DNA from: Lautropia mirabilis
Lineage (GTDB): Bacteria > Pseudomonadota > Gammaproteobacteria > Burkholderiales > Burkholderiaceae_B
Length of the DNA stretch: 64,000 bases
Reading direction: 5' to 3'
NCBI GenBank assembly: GCA_945876565.1
Contig: CAMCOS010000001.1
Location: 1-64,000 of the forward strand
A program made the translations under genes and the position numbers. Position 1 is the first letter of the stretch; every line of letters begins with the position of its first letter. This document shows, piece after piece, positions 14,739 to 24,391 of this stretch. The notes under the pieces are model-generated. The model was not told where the DNA came from. It searched no databases and saw nothing but the letters and a program-made list of their open reading frames with translations.

Positions 14739-15088
14739 GGATCATTGCCTAGTGCTCTGGCCCATGAAACGAGCTGGCAAGTCAGTTTCAGATTGTGAAT
14801 TATTGCTAGGTTTTGGTGATTTTTACGCGCGGAATGAACTACGATGTGCGCTGTTTTGGACATCCCGCTTCGATGCGCCTTCTGTAGTTTGTGGCAATGT
14901 AACCGGTGAAACGTGTAAATTAAACTTTCGTCGCCAGAGCATGAACCCTGCAAACCCGACGAGCCTTCATGAGAAACTTCAGCATGACATGGATCATGAA
15001 ACACCGCACAATGACTACTGCAGATTCGCAACGATGGCTCACTGCGGCACCATCACGACTGACGAATGATCGGTACGGGTAGGCTCCT
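14739..15088. other. 350-bp intergenic stretch before the efflux operon
   Basis: I see no convincing gene, RNA or terminator. It must contain the promoter of the downstream DUF1656/HlyD/NodT/FUSC operon, but no clear -35/-10 pair stands out. Confidence 0.4.
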
Positions 15089-15289
15089 ATGCGTATGGAT
15101 GTCAATGTATTGGGCATTTACTTCACCAGTTTCTTTGTCTACATGATGCTGGCCATTCCGCTATTCGCCATCATGCGACAGGTACTATTCAGGGTTGGTT
15201 TTTATCGTTTTGTGTGGCACCCCAACCTCTTTGAGGTGGCGCTTTACACAGTGGTTGTCAATTTACTGGTTTTCTTGGTGCCTCTATGA
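15089..15289 (+). CDS. DUF1656 small membrane protein (AaeX-like)
   Basis: This 66-residue protein has two hydrophobic helices (LGIYFTSFFVYMMLAIPLFA and ALYTVVVNLLVFLVPL) separated by a VGFYRFVWHPNLFE segment that is diagnostic of DUF1656/AaeX. Such proteins are encoded at the head of AaeAB-type efflux operons; their exact function is unknown. The stop overlaps the next ATG (ATGA). An alternative start lies two codons downstream at 15095. Confidence 0.85.
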   Translation: MRMDVNVLGIYFTSFFVYMMLAIPLFAIMRQVLFRVGFYRFVWHPNLFEVALYTVVVNLLVFLVPL

Positions 15290-16269
15290 CTGACGCCTCG
15301 CCTACCTTGCCGCAGCAACCCAAACAATCAAGGCTTGGGGACTGGTTACGAAAGTCCGTTTCCTACATGGTTACTTTAGTCGTGGTTGGCTTGGCCATCC
15401 TGCTAGCGGTCGAGACCTGGTATCTGTACATGCGCGCGCCTTGGACCAGAGACGCTTTTGTCCGGGTTGAGGTCACCAACATTGCGCCCGAGGGCGTTTC
15501 AGGCTACGTCACCAACTTGCCCGTCGTTATCAACCAGCGGGTCAAGCAAGGCGATCTACTGTTTCAGATAGATCCCACCCGCTACGAACTGGCCGTGACC
15601 GAAGCACGGGCAAACCTGAAGGTGGCCGAGGCGGAAGCAGCCTTGGCGCTGGCGTTCGCGGAAAGCCGACGGCGCGCAGGCAACGCAGTATCAGAAGAAG
15701 ACCGTCAAACTTACATCATCCAGGCCAAGACCACTCGCGCCATGGTGGAAAGCGCCAAAGCCAACCTCGATCTGGCTCAGTACAACCTCTATCGGACAAA
15801 AGCATTTGCGCCATCAGATGGTTGGGTTGCCAACATGATGTTGCGCGTCGGAGACTACGTCGCATCAGGCGAGCCCGCCATGATTCTTCTGAATGAAGAG
15901 AGTTTCTGGGTCGAGGCTTACTTTGAGGAAACAAAATTGGCCGGGGTCAAGCCAGGGGATCAAGCCGTTGTGACCTTGATGGCCAATCGGGTTCCATTAA
16001 AAGCAGAAGTGGTTAGCATGTCTCGCGGCATTGCCAACACCAACAACGACCCAGGGTTTTTGGGTCTACAAACTGTCAATCCTGTCGATGCCTGGGTGCG
16101 GCTGGCACAGCGCATTCCTGTGTACATCCGACTCAAGGAACTTCCAGAAGACCTGCCGTTGGTGGCGGGAATGACCGCCTCAGTGGCGGTTGGTGAATTG
16201 GCACAAGAGATACTGAACCCGACAAATCTGGGGCAACGGTTGCTGCAATGGCTCGATACCTACCTTTAA
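15286..16269 (+). CDS. HlyD-family periplasmic adaptor of an AaeAB-type efflux pump
   Basis: The 327-residue protein has one N-terminal membrane anchor (about residues 27-47), then a barrel-sandwich and coiled-coil layout: APWTRDAFVRVEVTNIAPEG is the typical AaeA/EmrA entry motif, and the hairpin runs through LAVTEARANLKVAEAEAALA. It should link the FUSC inner-membrane pump to the NodT outer-membrane channel encoded next. It overlaps the DUF1656 gene by 4 nt and the following gene by 22 nt. AaeA relatives export aromatic acids such as p-hydroxybenzoate; the substrate here is not known. Confidence 0.88.
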   Translation: MTDASPTLPQQPKQSRLGDWLRKSVSYMVTLVVVGLAILLAVETWYLYMRAPWTRDAFVRVEVTNIAPEGVSGYVTNLPVVINQRVKQGDLLFQIDPTRYELAVTEARANLKVAEAEAALALAFAESRRRAGNAVSEEDRQTYIIQAKTTRAMVESAKANLDLAQYNLYRTKAFAPSDGWVANMMLRVGDYVASGEPAMILLNEESFWVEAYFEETKLAGVKPGDQAVVTLMANRVPLKAEVVSMSRGIANTNNDPGFLGLQTVNPVDAWVRLAQRIPVYIRLKELPEDLPLVAGMTASVAVGELAQEILNPTNLGQRLLQWLDTYL

Positions 16270-17762
16270 CTGGGCTGGCTGTTGCGCTCGGTTTAGGGCT
16301 GGCGGCCTGTCACGCACCAGCCCCAAAAATGCCAGAGCCACCGGCGGGGATGCCGTCACAGTACAGCAGCCTACGCAATATCCAGCCCGATTCTGCCCTT
16401 AACCTCAGAGCGCTCGATGCCCAAGCACTGACAGAGCAGCTTGGGAAATGGTGGCAGCTATTCAATGACCCGACCCTTAATGATCTGGTCGAGCTCACCA
16501 TCACGAACAATTGGGACTTGCTGATCGCCACGCAGCGCATTGAGGCGGCAGCAGCCGAAGTCAGCAAAGTCAGTTCACAAGCGTTACCAACGCTATATGG
16601 ACAAGCCAACGCCGGGCGCCAGCAGTCTGGCACAACCAACGCACTTGGACTGGGCTTGTATGACACATTCGGGTTTCAGGCGGCCGTCTCCTGGGAGCCC
16701 GACGTATTTGGTCGTGTCGCAGCGCAAGCGCGAGCCGCTCAAGCTGACCAGTTAGCCGTCCAAGCAGATCGTCGCGCCATCATGGTGTCGATGACCGCCG
16801 AGGTCGTGCTCGTATACGCACAAATACGTGCGATGCAGCAAAAGCTCACGTTGACCGAGCAATATGTGGCGCTAATGGGCGCCCAAGTTACATTGACCAA
16901 AGATCTATTGCGCTCAGGCTTGGCTGCGGCTCAAACCTTGGCTGCGATGCAACGACAATACCTCGAGGCGAAATCCGCCATCCCAGTGTTGAAGGCACGT
17001 ATCGGCATTTTGATTACCACCTGCGCCATTCTGACTGGTGGTTATCCCGATTCGCTCAACACCTTACTCAATCAGCCCGGTCTCATGTTAGAGGCCAAGC
17101 AGCCATTGCCTGACACGCTGCCTTCACAACTGCTGCGTCAACGCCCCGACATCACCGCGCAAGAGCAACGCATGCTCGCTTCGCTGTCCGAGGTGCAGGC
17201 AGCTGACGCGCAATTTCTGCCATTTTTTGCGATTCCGCTAAGTGTCGGATATGACACGGGGCCGATCAGCCTGCTGTTAAATCCGGCCAGCTTTATCTGG
17301 AACCTCGCTGCATCGGCCTTTGCGCCGATCTACACCGGCGGGCTGCTTGAGGCCAACCTTGAAATTGCAAAGTCGGTCAGCAAAGAGAACCAGCTTCAGT
17401 ACGAGCAGCTCGTGCGCCAAGCACTGCAAGAGGTGGAGAGTGCTGTCATTGGTTACCAAGGTGCCAGCGCAACGCTCGATGTACTAGAAGCCGTGCGCAG
17501 CCAACAGCGCGTGGTGGTTTCCAAAGACAAGACCTTATTTGCAACTGGTTTGCAATCGCTGTTTGAAGTCAACAACTCGGAGCTTCAACTCACCGAGATC
17601 AACGAAAACATTGTCGATGCCGAGTACGCACAGGCATTTGAGTTGGTGTCACTGTATCGGGCGTTAGGCGGTGGCTGGACCGATGCCAGCCTTGTGACTA
17701 CCTCCATTGAGCCTCGCGCAGCAACAGACTCTAACGCGGTGAACCCACCGCCCAAGGAGTAA
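16248..17762 (+). CDS. NodT-family outer-membrane efflux lipoprotein
   Basis: A lipoprotein signal peptide with lipobox LAAC (Cys21) begins a 504-residue TolC-like outer-membrane factor. Both OEP repeats are visible: WWQLFNDPTLNDLVELTITN with the first coiled-coil helices, and later LRQRPDITAQEQRMLASLSE followed by the second helical hairpin. RQALQEVESAVIGYQ is typical of NodT. Encoded between adaptor and pump, it completes a tripartite efflux system, whereas E. coli aaeXAB has no channel gene of its own. Confidence 0.9.
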   Translation: MARYLPLTGLAVALGLGLAACHAPAPKMPEPPAGMPSQYSSLRNIQPDSALNLRALDAQALTEQLGKWWQLFNDPTLNDLVELTITNNWDLLIATQRIEAAAAEVSKVSSQALPTLYGQANAGRQQSGTTNALGLGLYDTFGFQAAVSWEPDVFGRVAAQARAAQADQLAVQADRRAIMVSMTAEVVLVYAQIRAMQQKLTLTEQYVALMGAQVTLTKDLLRSGLAAAQTLAAMQRQYLEAKSAIPVLKARIGILITTCAILTGGYPDSLNTLLNQPGLMLEAKQPLPDTLPSQLLRQRPDITAQEQRMLASLSEVQAADAQFLPFFAIPLSVGYDTGPISLLLNPASFIWNLAASAFAPIYTGGLLEANLEIAKSVSKENQLQYEQLVRQALQEVESAVIGYQGASATLDVLEAVRSQQRVVVSKDKTLFATGLQSLFEVNNSELQLTEINENIVDAEYAQAFELVSLYRALGGGWTDASLVTTSIEPRAATDSNAVNPPPKE

Positions 17763-17798
17763 GGCTATGCCATGGGTCAACTGCTCGGATAGCGTGCG

Positions 17799-19766
17799 AT
17801 GAGATCCCTGCTACCCGGGCTCGGTTTTTGGGTCAGAACGACCTTGGCTTATGGCTTGTGTGTCTGGGTAGCGTTCGAGTTGTCGATCGAGATGTCCGGC
17901 AGTGCGGCGCTAACCGTGATGATTCTGTCTGACCCGGACTCAGGCGCGGTGTTTTCCAAGAGCAAATGGCGATTTGTTGGCACCATCTTTGGTGGACTGG
18001 TGTTTGTCGCACTCGCCACCCAGTTCATGCAAGCACCTTGGCTATTCATGCTGGGCCTATCGATCTGGTGCGGGATCTGTTACTACATCAGCTGTTATTA
18101 CCGCTATTTTCAAGCGTACGCTGCTGTGCTCGCTGGTTATACGGCCACCATCATCCTATCAGAAGTAGCACCGACTAACTCACTGGTCTTTATCGCCATT
18201 GAGCGAGTCGCCGAGGTATCGCTCGGTGTGGTTTCGGTGGCATTGGTGTTTGGCCTCACACATATCCGCAAAGGCATCAAACGGCTAGAACCTGAAATGC
18301 ACCTGCAAGCCAAGCGCATCCTCGACATCGCCCGTGGCATGGTTGATAGCCCCACGGAACAAACGCAGGCTCACCTAGTGCGTCAATGGGTCAAGCAAAC
18401 CGATGAACTGCAACGCAAGTTATTGATGCTAGGCGAAGAAGAGACCATTTACGGCAAGCATGCAAAGAGCATCCGGATAGTACTCATGGATCTTTTTGCC
18501 CCAATCGCCAAGTTCAGCCACGACTTTCTGGCACTCGCAAGCACCACACCCACGCCAGCCATGCTGACGGCCAGATCAGCGGTCATTAACTGTCTGGAGC
18601 AACTTTTTTCAACGGACAACAATGCGCAAGGCGTCACCACTGTCATCGATCGATTCATTCCACCATTGCGACAACCACTTCGTGATGCCGCAGCAGAAAT
18701 CAAAGAGCCCGAACAAAGCGCCAAAATCCTCGCCATACAGAACTCTTTGGAAAGCATGCTTCGAAGCCTGCACACATACCGCACCGTACGTCAGGATCCT
18801 ACCGTTTACCCCGTGCGTAAATTCGGAAAGATTCTGGAGCAGCGGGTGTCGATTTTCGACGCGATCGGTGTGGCCGTGGGTTACCTCATCTTTACTGCCG
18901 CCTGGATTGGATTGGAATGGCAATACGGGCTGCTCGCCTTAACGCAATTTGCCGCGGTCGTTATGTTGCAACTGGCCAATGATCGACCGGTGTTTAACGT
19001 GATTGACATGACCAAAGGCTTGATTCTAGCGAGCATATTTGTCTATCCGATCAAATTTTTGCTAATGCCCATGGGCGAGGAGCTCGCCTGGTTCCTGTTC
19101 TGTGCAGGCATTATCTTGTTGCCAGGCTGTTTACTTAGGGGCTCAACCAAATACATGGCGGTTGGCAGCGGCGCGTTGCTGTTTGGTGGCATGCTGCTTA
19201 ACGTTTCCAATCCAATGACCTACGACTTCGAGCAGTATCTGAATGAATCGGTTTCACTCATGATCGGCTGCGTTGGTGCTGTTGTGCTAATTATGCTGAC
19301 ACACCCATGGCGCGGCGAAACCCGCCTGAATATGCTGATTCAGAGAGCGTTGGACGATTTTGATCACACGATCAAGGCCGTTCTGATAGACGACCAAAAG
19401 GCAGTGACTTTTTGGGAGGATCGCCAGTTTGCCAGAGTTCGACAGCTTGACCACATCCTCATGCTTCGCAAACCGGCGCAAGCCGATGATGCGGCAAGCC
19501 GCTTGATTCAAATGGTCGACTCGATCCGATGCTTGCAGCAAGAGATCAAGCTTATTGACCGTTCATCCATTCACGACATGGAAAGCGCACTGGATAAACT
19601 GCGCTCAGACATCACCAAAGCCAATCCGTCTGACAGCAGCGATATTGTTGGATCGTGGGCGACCATTGTCGCCAAAGCATTTCGGCAATCCGATCATGAG
19701 CGGGCCAATGCGTGGCAGTCAATTTCTGACGACATGATGCGACTCGAGAAACGGCTTTACGCCTGA
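17799..19766 (+). CDS. FUSC/AaeB-family inner-membrane efflux pump
   Basis: The 655-residue protein has the two-block FUSC layout: an N-terminal cluster of helices (about residues 10-150; FWVRTTLAYGLCVWVAFELS), a cytoplasmic helical domain, a second helix cluster (about 350-500; FDAIGVAVGYLIFTAAWIGL) and a soluble C-terminus. It is the aaeB homologue and the inner-membrane pump of the operon. The start is ATG 17799, 36 nt after the NodT gene. No regulator gene is adjacent, so induction cannot be inferred. Confidence 0.88.
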   Translation: MRSLLPGLGFWVRTTLAYGLCVWVAFELSIEMSGSAALTVMILSDPDSGAVFSKSKWRFVGTIFGGLVFVALATQFMQAPWLFMLGLSIWCGICYYISCYYRYFQAYAAVLAGYTATIILSEVAPTNSLVFIAIERVAEVSLGVVSVALVFGLTHIRKGIKRLEPEMHLQAKRILDIARGMVDSPTEQTQAHLVRQWVKQTDELQRKLLMLGEEETIYGKHAKSIRIVLMDLFAPIAKFSHDFLALASTTPTPAMLTARSAVINCLEQLFSTDNNAQGVTTVIDRFIPPLRQPLRDAAAEIKEPEQSAKILAIQNSLESMLRSLHTYRTVRQDPTVYPVRKFGKILEQRVSIFDAIGVAVGYLIFTAAWIGLEWQYGLLALTQFAAVVMLQLANDRPVFNVIDMTKGLILASIFVYPIKFLLMPMGEELAWFLFCAGIILLPGCLLRGSTKYMAVGSGALLFGGMLLNVSNPMTYDFEQYLNESVSLMIGCVGAVVLIMLTHPWRGETRLNMLIQRALDDFDHTIKAVLIDDQKAVTFWEDRQFARVRQLDHILMLRKPAQADDAASRLIQMVDSIRCLQQEIKLIDRSSIHDMESALDKLRSDITKANPSDSSDIVGSWATIVAKAFRQSDHERANAWQSISDDMMRLEKRLYA

Positions 19767-19873
19767 AAAAGTTCTTCAAGTCTCACCCCGTCATACAGTG
19801 GGCACCAACGTCATCGACATGTCATTCTGATCCGCTAGCCTCCAAAAAAATTGTTACTAACTTGGAGCACCAG

Positions 19874-20587
19874 ATGAATTCATTTTGGAAAACCGCCCTG
19901 CTGTCACTGTCTTTCGTGGCGTGCGCGCCATCATTGGCTGATGCACCGAAGCGGGAGTTGTTGATTCAAACCACCTATCTGGCGCCTGCGCAGATTCTGC
20001 CACCGCCACCGGCTGCCGATAGCATGCTGACACGTGACGAGATCGCAGAGGTCAAGGCTTGGGTCGCCAAGACGACAGCAGATGAGAAGGCACTCGCTGC
20101 CAAGGATGCGTTAGACAAGACCGCGGGCTTTTTTGCAGACACCATTGCCGGGTTTGATCTGAGCAAGTTACCTGCTACCAAGGAATTGTTCGATCAAGTA
20201 CGGTTCACCGAAGATCAACAAGCCAAGGTGTTTAAGAATCAGTTTAAACGGCCACGCCCCTACATCACCGACCCGACGATCTCTTTGTGCGTGGCTGCAG
20301 AGTCAGGTGGTGAACTTCAGAGCTACCCCAGTGGGCACGCCACCATGGCCTATTCCATGGGTGTCATTCTCGCGCATCTGATCGAGCCACAAGCGCCCGC
20401 GATCATGGAACGCGCCAAGCTTTACGCTGAGAACCGGATGCGCTGTGGCGTGCACCACCGATCTGACACCGTTGCAGGGCAGGTGCTCGGCACGCTGGTG
20501 GCCGTTCAGCTGATGCAAAACGCCGAGTTCCAACAGATGTTCTCAGCCTCGCGTCAAGAGCTTCTGGCCGCTGGCCTGATTCGCTAG
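19874..20587 (+). CDS. class A non-specific acid phosphatase (PAP2 family)
   Basis: A signal peptide (about residues 1-23, ending SLADA) is followed by the complete three-part acid phosphatase motif: K121-x6-RP (KNQFKRPRP), PSGH (152-155), and R188-x5-H194-x3-D198 (RMRCGVHHRSD). The 237-residue length and motif spacing match periplasmic PhoN-like enzymes that release phosphate from organic phosphomonoesters. The ATG at 19874 lies behind GGAGC. The last motif has N where most members have S in the SR pair. It appears to be a single-gene unit. Confidence 0.88.
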   Translation: MNSFWKTALLSLSFVACAPSLADAPKRELLIQTTYLAPAQILPPPPAADSMLTRDEIAEVKAWVAKTTADEKALAAKDALDKTAGFFADTIAGFDLSKLPATKELFDQVRFTEDQQAKVFKNQFKRPRPYITDPTISLCVAAESGGELQSYPSGHATMAYSMGVILAHLIEPQAPAIMERAKLYAENRMRCGVHHRSDTVAGQVLGTLVAVQLMQNAEFQQMFSASRQELLAAGLIR

Positions 20588-20702
20588 TTCGCTAGCCCCG
20601 GCTGGCGCTGGGGCAACGTCAGATCGACATCGGATCGACATGAGATAACTTGCCAGCATTGGTGAAGTGGTTAAGAATGCAGGGAAATATACTTTTCTGC
20701 CC

Positions 20703-21545
20703 ATGAAGACTCGCCGATTTATCCAATGTGACGTTTTTAGCCCCAAGCCGCTGCAAGGCAACGGCTTGGCCGTGGTGGTTGACGCCGACGGCATGAGCGA
20801 TGCACAAATGCAAAGGTTTGCGGCCTGGACCAATCTGGCTGAAACCACTTTTCTGTTGCCGCCCGCGGATCCATCAGCGGATTATCGGGCAAGAATTTTC
20901 ACACCCGCGCGTGAGATGCTCTTTGCCGGACATCCAACGTTAGGCAGTTGCGCATCTTGGTTGCGCAGCGGTGGAATACCTCGAACCCCGGGTATCGTGC
21001 GCCAAGAGTGCGGGGTCGGGATAGTCGAGATCGATATCTCGCAAGCACCGATGATGTCCTTTGCTGCACCGCCGACCACCATCAAAGACATGGATGCGAC
21101 CCATCGCTTAAAGATCATGGATGTATTGGCCATCCCACCGAGCGCCGTTGTCAACACCGCCGAGCTTTGCAACGGGCCCACATGGCAGTTCTTTGAGCTT
21201 CAGTCCGCAGCCGATGTACTCGCAGCAGACTCTTCTAAGGTGAAATGGCCGACCTTCAAAGCCATCGGTCTTTTTGCGCCACAGTCGCCTGGGCATCAAT
21301 GCGACTACGAGGTGCGAATGCTGGCACCTTCGAGCGGCATGAGCGAGGATCCAATTACCGGATCACTGAACGCTGCGATTGCCAAATGGATGCAAGCTGC
21401 CGGTCGCCTGGACAAGCCCTACTTGGTTGCTCAGGGCACAAACATTGGGCGCATGGGCAGAGTGGCTGTCAAGGCTGATTCAGCCGGTGTGGTTTGGGTC
21501 GGTGGTGAGGTTCAAATATTGATCGAAGGCCATGTCACGATCTAG
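20703..21545 (+). CDS. PhzF-family isomerase-like protein
   Basis: This 280-residue protein has the PhzF/diaminopimelate-epimerase fold signatures: QCDVFSPKPLQGNGLAVVVD at the N-terminus, the catalytic glutamate E47 in NLAETTF, and FTPAREMLFAGHPTLG. The second half repeats the fold and includes a SEDPITGS motif. PhzF itself acts in phenazine synthesis, but most relatives have unknown substrates and no phenazine genes are present here. ATG 20703 was chosen because the family starts at MKTRRF. Confidence 0.87.
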   Translation: MKTRRFIQCDVFSPKPLQGNGLAVVVDADGMSDAQMQRFAAWTNLAETTFLLPPADPSADYRARIFTPAREMLFAGHPTLGSCASWLRSGGIPRTPGIVRQECGVGIVEIDISQAPMMSFAAPPTTIKDMDATHRLKIMDVLAIPPSAVVNTAELCNGPTWQFFELQSAADVLAADSSKVKWPTFKAIGLFAPQSPGHQCDYEVRMLAPSSGMSEDPITGSLNAAIAKWMQAAGRLDKPYLVAQGTNIGRMGRVAVKADSAGVVWVGGEVQILIEGHVTI

Positions 21546-21636
21546 GGCGCCTTGAGCTGGTGTGTCATTCAAATATCCCGCAGTCTGCCACAACAGCGCG
21601 TCTGTTCGCTATGATCAGTCAACCAAGGCGAGCACC

Positions 21637-22563
21637 ATGAAAATCCTCATCAGTGAATTCATCGACGAGTCTGCGCTTAGCCGGCTCAAAGAGCACCATG
21701 ACGTCGTTTACGACCCCGGGCTGGTAGACGACCTTCCCAGCTTGTTGCGCGAAGGGGCTGATTGCGACGCCCTCATTGTTCGCAACCGAACGCAAGTCCG
21801 CGGTGAGTTATTGGATGCATTGCAGCAGTGCAAAGTGATCGGGCGACTTGGGGTGGGTCTGGACAACATCGATCTCGTCGGCTGCGAGCAAAGGCACATG
21901 CAGGTGTTCCCAGCCACGGGCGCCAATGCTCAAAGCGTGGCTGAGTACGTCATTACCACCGCCATGATGTTGCTGCGCGGCGCCTACACGTCAACGTTCG
22001 AAGTCGCCAACGGCAAGTGGCCACGCATCGCATTGTCACAAGGACGTGAATTAAACGGCAAGGCGCTCGGTATTGTTGGGTTCGGTCTAATTGGCCAACT
22101 AACGGCCCAACTCGGTAAAGCGCTGGGGATGCGCGTGCTCGCCTATGACCCTGCCATCAAACCCAACGATGCGGCCAACACTGAGCTCGGTGTCACCCAT
22201 GTGAGTCTTGAACAACTTTGCCAACAATCGGATGTCATTAGCTTGCACATTCCTTTGCTGGAATCTACACGCAAACTATTTGGTCCAGACCGTATCCGGC
22301 AATTGAAGACCGGTGCGATCCTGATCAATACCTCTCGTGGTGGCATTTTGGATGAGGCAGCGGTCGTTGCCGCCTTGCAAAGTGGTCAATTAGGCGGTGC
22401 AGCCCTAGATGTCTTCGAAACGGAGCCGCTAACGGCCGTTCCAGAGTTCCAAGGTTGCCCAAACCTGATTCTCACCCCCCACATTGCGGGGCTCACTGCC
22501 GAGTCAAATGTCAGGGTCAGCACCCTAGTGGCCGACCGTGTACTTCAGGCACTGGGCTCTTAA
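21637..22563 (+). CDS. D-isomer-specific 2-hydroxyacid dehydrogenase
   Basis: The 308-residue protein carries the NAD-binding motif GIVGFGLIG (about 146-154) and the catalytic trio: R in NTSRGGILDE, E in FETEPL, and H in LTPHIAGLT. The N-terminal substrate domain includes RNRTQVRGELLDALQQCKVI and GRLGVGLDNID, as in the SerA/sulfolactate dehydrogenase branch. It lacks the C-terminal ACT domain of long SerA proteins. The ATG at 21637 is preceded by AAGGCGAG. It oxidises or reduces a 2-hydroxyacid/2-oxoacid pair; the exact substrate is not evident. Confidence 0.88.
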   Translation: MKILISEFIDESALSRLKEHHDVVYDPGLVDDLPSLLREGADCDALIVRNRTQVRGELLDALQQCKVIGRLGVGLDNIDLVGCEQRHMQVFPATGANAQSVAEYVITTAMMLLRGAYTSTFEVANGKWPRIALSQGRELNGKALGIVGFGLIGQLTAQLGKALGMRVLAYDPAIKPNDAANTELGVTHVSLEQLCQQSDVISLHIPLLESTRKLFGPDRIRQLKTGAILINTSRGGILDEAAVVAALQSGQLGGAALDVFETEPLTAVPEFQGCPNLILTPHIAGLTAESNVRVSTLVADRVLQALGS

Positions 22564-22690
22564 CACCCGAACCGAATCAAGCAAGTCCAGTTGATACAAG
22601 ATATCTATCGATAAATTTTAATCAATTAATTTTACATTCTGAGCTTATCTTGGCATCATCATGCTGGGCGTCTCCTTAAAGGAGCACGTC

Positions 22691-22951
22691 ATGACCAAAT
22701 TCATTAGCACCAACTCATTCACACTCAAAAAAACGGCTTCCCCCTACGTGACACACATCACGGTAGCCGCGGCAGTTGCCTATGCGGTCACCGGCAGCTG
22801 GGTTGCCGCGATTACGTTAAGCCTGCTCGAGCCAACGGTGCAGACCATTGTCTACTTTTTCCATGAAAAACTCTGGGCGCGCCACGCCGGCAGGCAAACG
22901 GCTCACGCCACCCCAAACGTGACGGCCACAATCCGCACCAGCCAGCGCTGA
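22691..22951 (+). CDS. DUF2061 membrane protein
   Basis: This 86-residue protein has the DUF2061 pattern: a polar start, then KKTASPYVTHITVAAAVAYA, a second hydrophobic helix around GSWVAAITLSLLEPTVQTIV and the conserved YFFHEKLWAR at its end. The family is membrane-embedded and of unknown function. The ATG at 22691 follows AAAGGAG. The C-terminal 20 residues are a variable tail. It is convergent with amtB. Confidence 0.8.
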   Translation: MTKFISTNSFTLKKTASPYVTHITVAAAVAYAVTGSWVAAITLSLLEPTVQTIVYFFHEKLWARHAGRQTAHATPNVTATIRTSQR

Positions 22952-22989
22952 ACCTTTAGTGGTTGCGCTAGCTCGCAAACGCCGACTGA

Positions 22990-24183
22990 TTACTTCACAT
23001 CGGGCCTAGCGCTGATTCGGTGAATCGACAGATCGGCACCCTCGTATTCTTCTTCCTGCCCCATGCGGATACCGACCGTTACTTTCAGAATGCCGTAAAT
23101 GATGGTCGAGGCAATCAAGGCCAGCAATACGCCACCGACTGTCATCACGAGCTGGCTCATCATAGATACACCGCCCAAACCACCAAGGGCTTCCAGCCCA
23201 AAAATGCCTGCAGCAATGCCGCCCCAGGCACCACAAAGCCCGTGCAGTGGCCATACGCCCAACACATCATCAATCTTTAAGCGATTTTGGGTCAGCGTAA
23301 ACGTCCACACAAAAAGACCGCCAGCAATCAAGCCCGTCGCTAACGCGCCAAGCGGATGCATGATGTCGGATCCCGCACACACAGCCACCAAGCCAGCCAA
23401 CGGTCCGTTGTAGGCAAACCCGGGGTCGTTGTGACCAATGACCAGCGCCGCCAACGTGCCACCAGCCATGGCCATCAGCGAGTTGGCAGCCACCAGGCCA
23501 CTGATGCTGTCTAGTGCTTGAGCACTCATGACGTTAAATCCAAACCAACCCACGGTCAGAATCCAGGCGCCCAAGGCCAGAAACGGGATCGACGATGGTG
23601 GGTGCGCTGCAATGCCGCCGCTGCGGTGGTAACGCCCGTGGCGCGCACCAAGCAGCAAGACAGCTGGCAGCGCCAGCCAGCCGCCCATAGCGTGCACGAC
23701 CACGGAGCCGGCAAAGTCATGGAACGGGTGACCAAAGGTTGCCGCTATCCAGTCCTGAACCCCAAATCGCCCGTTCCAGACGATGCCCTCAAAGAACGGA
23801 TACACAAAGCCCACTAGTACAAAGGTGGCGGCCAACTGGGGATTGAACTTGGCGCGCTCGGCAATGCCGCCCGAGATGATGGCCGGTATGGCCGCAGCAA
23901 ACGTCAAGAGAAAGAAAAAGCGGGTGATTTCATAGCCGCTTTTTTCTGCGATGAGTGTGGCACTAATAAAGAAGTCCGTGCCATACGCAACCGTAAAACC
24001 AATGGCGAAATAAGCGATGGTCGAGACCGCAAAATCGGCCAGAATTTTTACCAGGGCATTGACCTGATTCTTCTCTCGGACGGTGCCAACTTCCAGAAAA
24101 GCAAATCCGGCATGCATGGCTAGCACCATGATGGCGCCAAGCAGGATGAATAAAGTGTCTGAAGCAGTGTTTAGAGTTTCCAT
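22990..24183 (-). CDS. amtB: ammonium transporter
   Basis: The 397-residue protein has the 11-helix Amt/Rh fold with no obvious cleavable signal. Family landmarks are HAGFAFLEVGTVREKNQVNA in the first helices, HDFAGSVVVHAMGG with the first pore histidine, and WPLHGLCGAWGGIAAGIFGL with the second. It moves ammonium or ammonia across the inner membrane. The gene is monocistronic here; in many relatives a glnK gene sits just upstream, but none is seen. It is preceded by a sigma-54 promoter and NtrC-like sites, which fits control by nitrogen limitation. Confidence 0.94.
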   Translation of the reverse strand: METLNTASDTLFILLGAIMVLAMHAGFAFLEVGTVREKNQVNALVKILADFAVSTIAYFAIGFTVAYGTDFFISATLIAEKSGYEITRFFFLLTFAAAIPAIISGGIAERAKFNPQLAATFVLVGFVYPFFEGIVWNGRFGVQDWIAATFGHPFHDFAGSVVVHAMGGWLALPAVLLLGARHGRYHRSGGIAAHPPSSIPFLALGAWILTVGWFGFNVMSAQALDSISGLVAANSLMAMAGGTLAALVIGHNDPGFAYNGPLAGLVAVCAGSDIMHPLGALATGLIAGGLFVWTFTLTQNRLKIDDVLGVWPLHGLCGAWGGIAAGIFGLEALGGLGGVSMMSQLVMTVGGVLLALIASTIIYGILKVTVGIRMGQEEEYEGADLSIHRISARPDVK

Positions 24184-24225
24184 GGGGTTTCGCGTGCTTT
24201 GATCGTTTATCGATGATCAAATGCA

Positions 24226-24241
24226 AGCAAGAAATGTGCCA
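24226..24241 (-). promoter_or_regulatory. sigma-54 promoter of amtB
   Basis: On the minus strand, TGGCAC (24241-24236), 5 nt, then TTGCT (24230-24226): the exact -24/-12 spacing and near-consensus sequence for RpoN. The start of transcription should lie near 24214, about 30 nt before the amtB ATG. Confidence 0.85.
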
Positions 24242-24264
24242 TTTTGGGGCAAATGCCCTGTTTC

Positions 24265-24281
24265 AGCACCAAATCAGCGCA
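24265..24281 (-). promoter_or_regulatory. promoter-proximal NtrC-like binding site
   Basis: Read on the minus strand: TGCGCT-GATTT-GGTGCT, close to the NtrC dyad TGCACC-N5-GGTGCA. Its centre is about 59 bp upstream of the predicted start, nearer than many enhancers. Confidence 0.5.
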
Positions 24282-24391
24282 GCATATCGCTACGCCCCAT
24301 GAACCACATCGCTTTGTCTACGAAAATCGGCTAACACCGCAAATTGAATCAGGCTCTATCAGAGGGCATGATTCCCTGGTCAGCAACATTT

